Positions 5,833 through 5,894 of a stretch of 5,894 nt of DNA are shown one piece after another. The notes under the pieces are model-generated. The model was not told the DNA's origin. It did no database searches and worked only from the letters and a program-made list of their open reading frames with translations. Positions within the stretch are counted from its first letter, which is position 1. Every line of letters starts with the position of its first letter. The position numbers were made by a program, and so were the translations under genes. The DNA comes from an uncultured Fidelibacterota bacterium (lineage in GTDB: Bacteria > Fidelibacterota > Marinisomatia > Marinisomatales > UBA8229), in assembly GCA_913054425.1 (NCBI GenBank), contig CAJXJG010000118.1, positions 1 to 5,894 of the forward strand, read 5' to 3'.

Positions 5833-5894
5833 TAGAGAAGATACAATAATATTTTAATTTTTCAAATTGTAGTTTAATAATAAATTGACACTCC
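5833..5894 (-). promoter_or_regulatory. AT-rich leader of the CRP-type gene
   Basis: 62 bases to the window edge with no gene. The minus strand has TAAACTACAAT at 5876-5866, a one-base variant of the gap word, with TACAAT as a possible -10 and 33 bases to the ATG. A TTGAAA-N16-TATCTT arrangement closer to the gene is a weaker promoter alternative. On the plus strand TTGACA at 5885-5890 is a perfect -35 hexamer pointing right, but its -10 would lie outside the window. No CRP-type palindrome is visible. Confidence 0.3.

Overview
The window carries six genes, all on the minus strand and packed almost end to end. Read in the direction of transcription (right to left) they are: a CRP-type transcription factor, a MeaB/ArgK-type G3E GTPase, TatC, a long-chain polyprenyl diphosphate synthase, a GT9 (heptosyltransferase-like) glycosyltransferase, and a Kdo transferase (KdtA/WaaA). 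KdtA runs off the left edge. It is open for 427 codons from an ATG at 1282 and is the least obvious gene here because its stop lies outside the window.

Organism: a Kdo transferase beside a GT9 enzyme implies a diderm with lipopolysaccharide. The DNA is AT-rich (perhaps 35-40% GC by eye, not counted), and five of the six chosen starts have no recognisable Shine-Dalgarno sequence, which fits the FCB/Bacteroidota-like groups. A marine or anaerobic FCB-related lineage such as Neomarinimicrobiota, Calditrichota or Ignavibacteriota is my guess, from general gene style only.

Layout: 5833-5894 is the AT-rich leader of the CRP-type gene; 5152-5832 crp-like; 5109-5151 a short gap with a cluster of small palindromes; 4176-5108 meaB; tatC (3437-4183) starts inside the end of meaB; 3381-3436 a leader with a distant GGAGG and a possible hairpin; 2373-3380 polyprenyl synthase; 2296-2372 an AT-rich gap; 1279-2295 GT9; kdtA overlaps the GT9 stop by ATGA and fills 1-1282. 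No stretch over 100 bases lacks a gene. I see no tRNA, rRNA, CRISPR, insertion sequence or rho-independent terminator.

How the genes fit: four of the six serve the cell envelope or its electron transport: TatC exports folded proteins, the prenyl synthase makes a quinone tail or similar polyprenyl chain, and GT9 and KdtA build the inner core of LPS. MeaB protects the B12-dependent methylmalonyl-CoA mutase, which is not in the window. The CRP-type regulator heads the cluster and may control it, but I find no good palindromic operator for it.

I do not see a new biological system; this is a housekeeping cluster. The most interesting leftover signal is in the gaps. All four non-coding gaps carry, on the coding strand, a short word of the form TAAA-(G/C/AG)-TACA-N-T, and two gene ends share a 16-base sequence (split 8+8 by a 2-base insertion) read in different frames.
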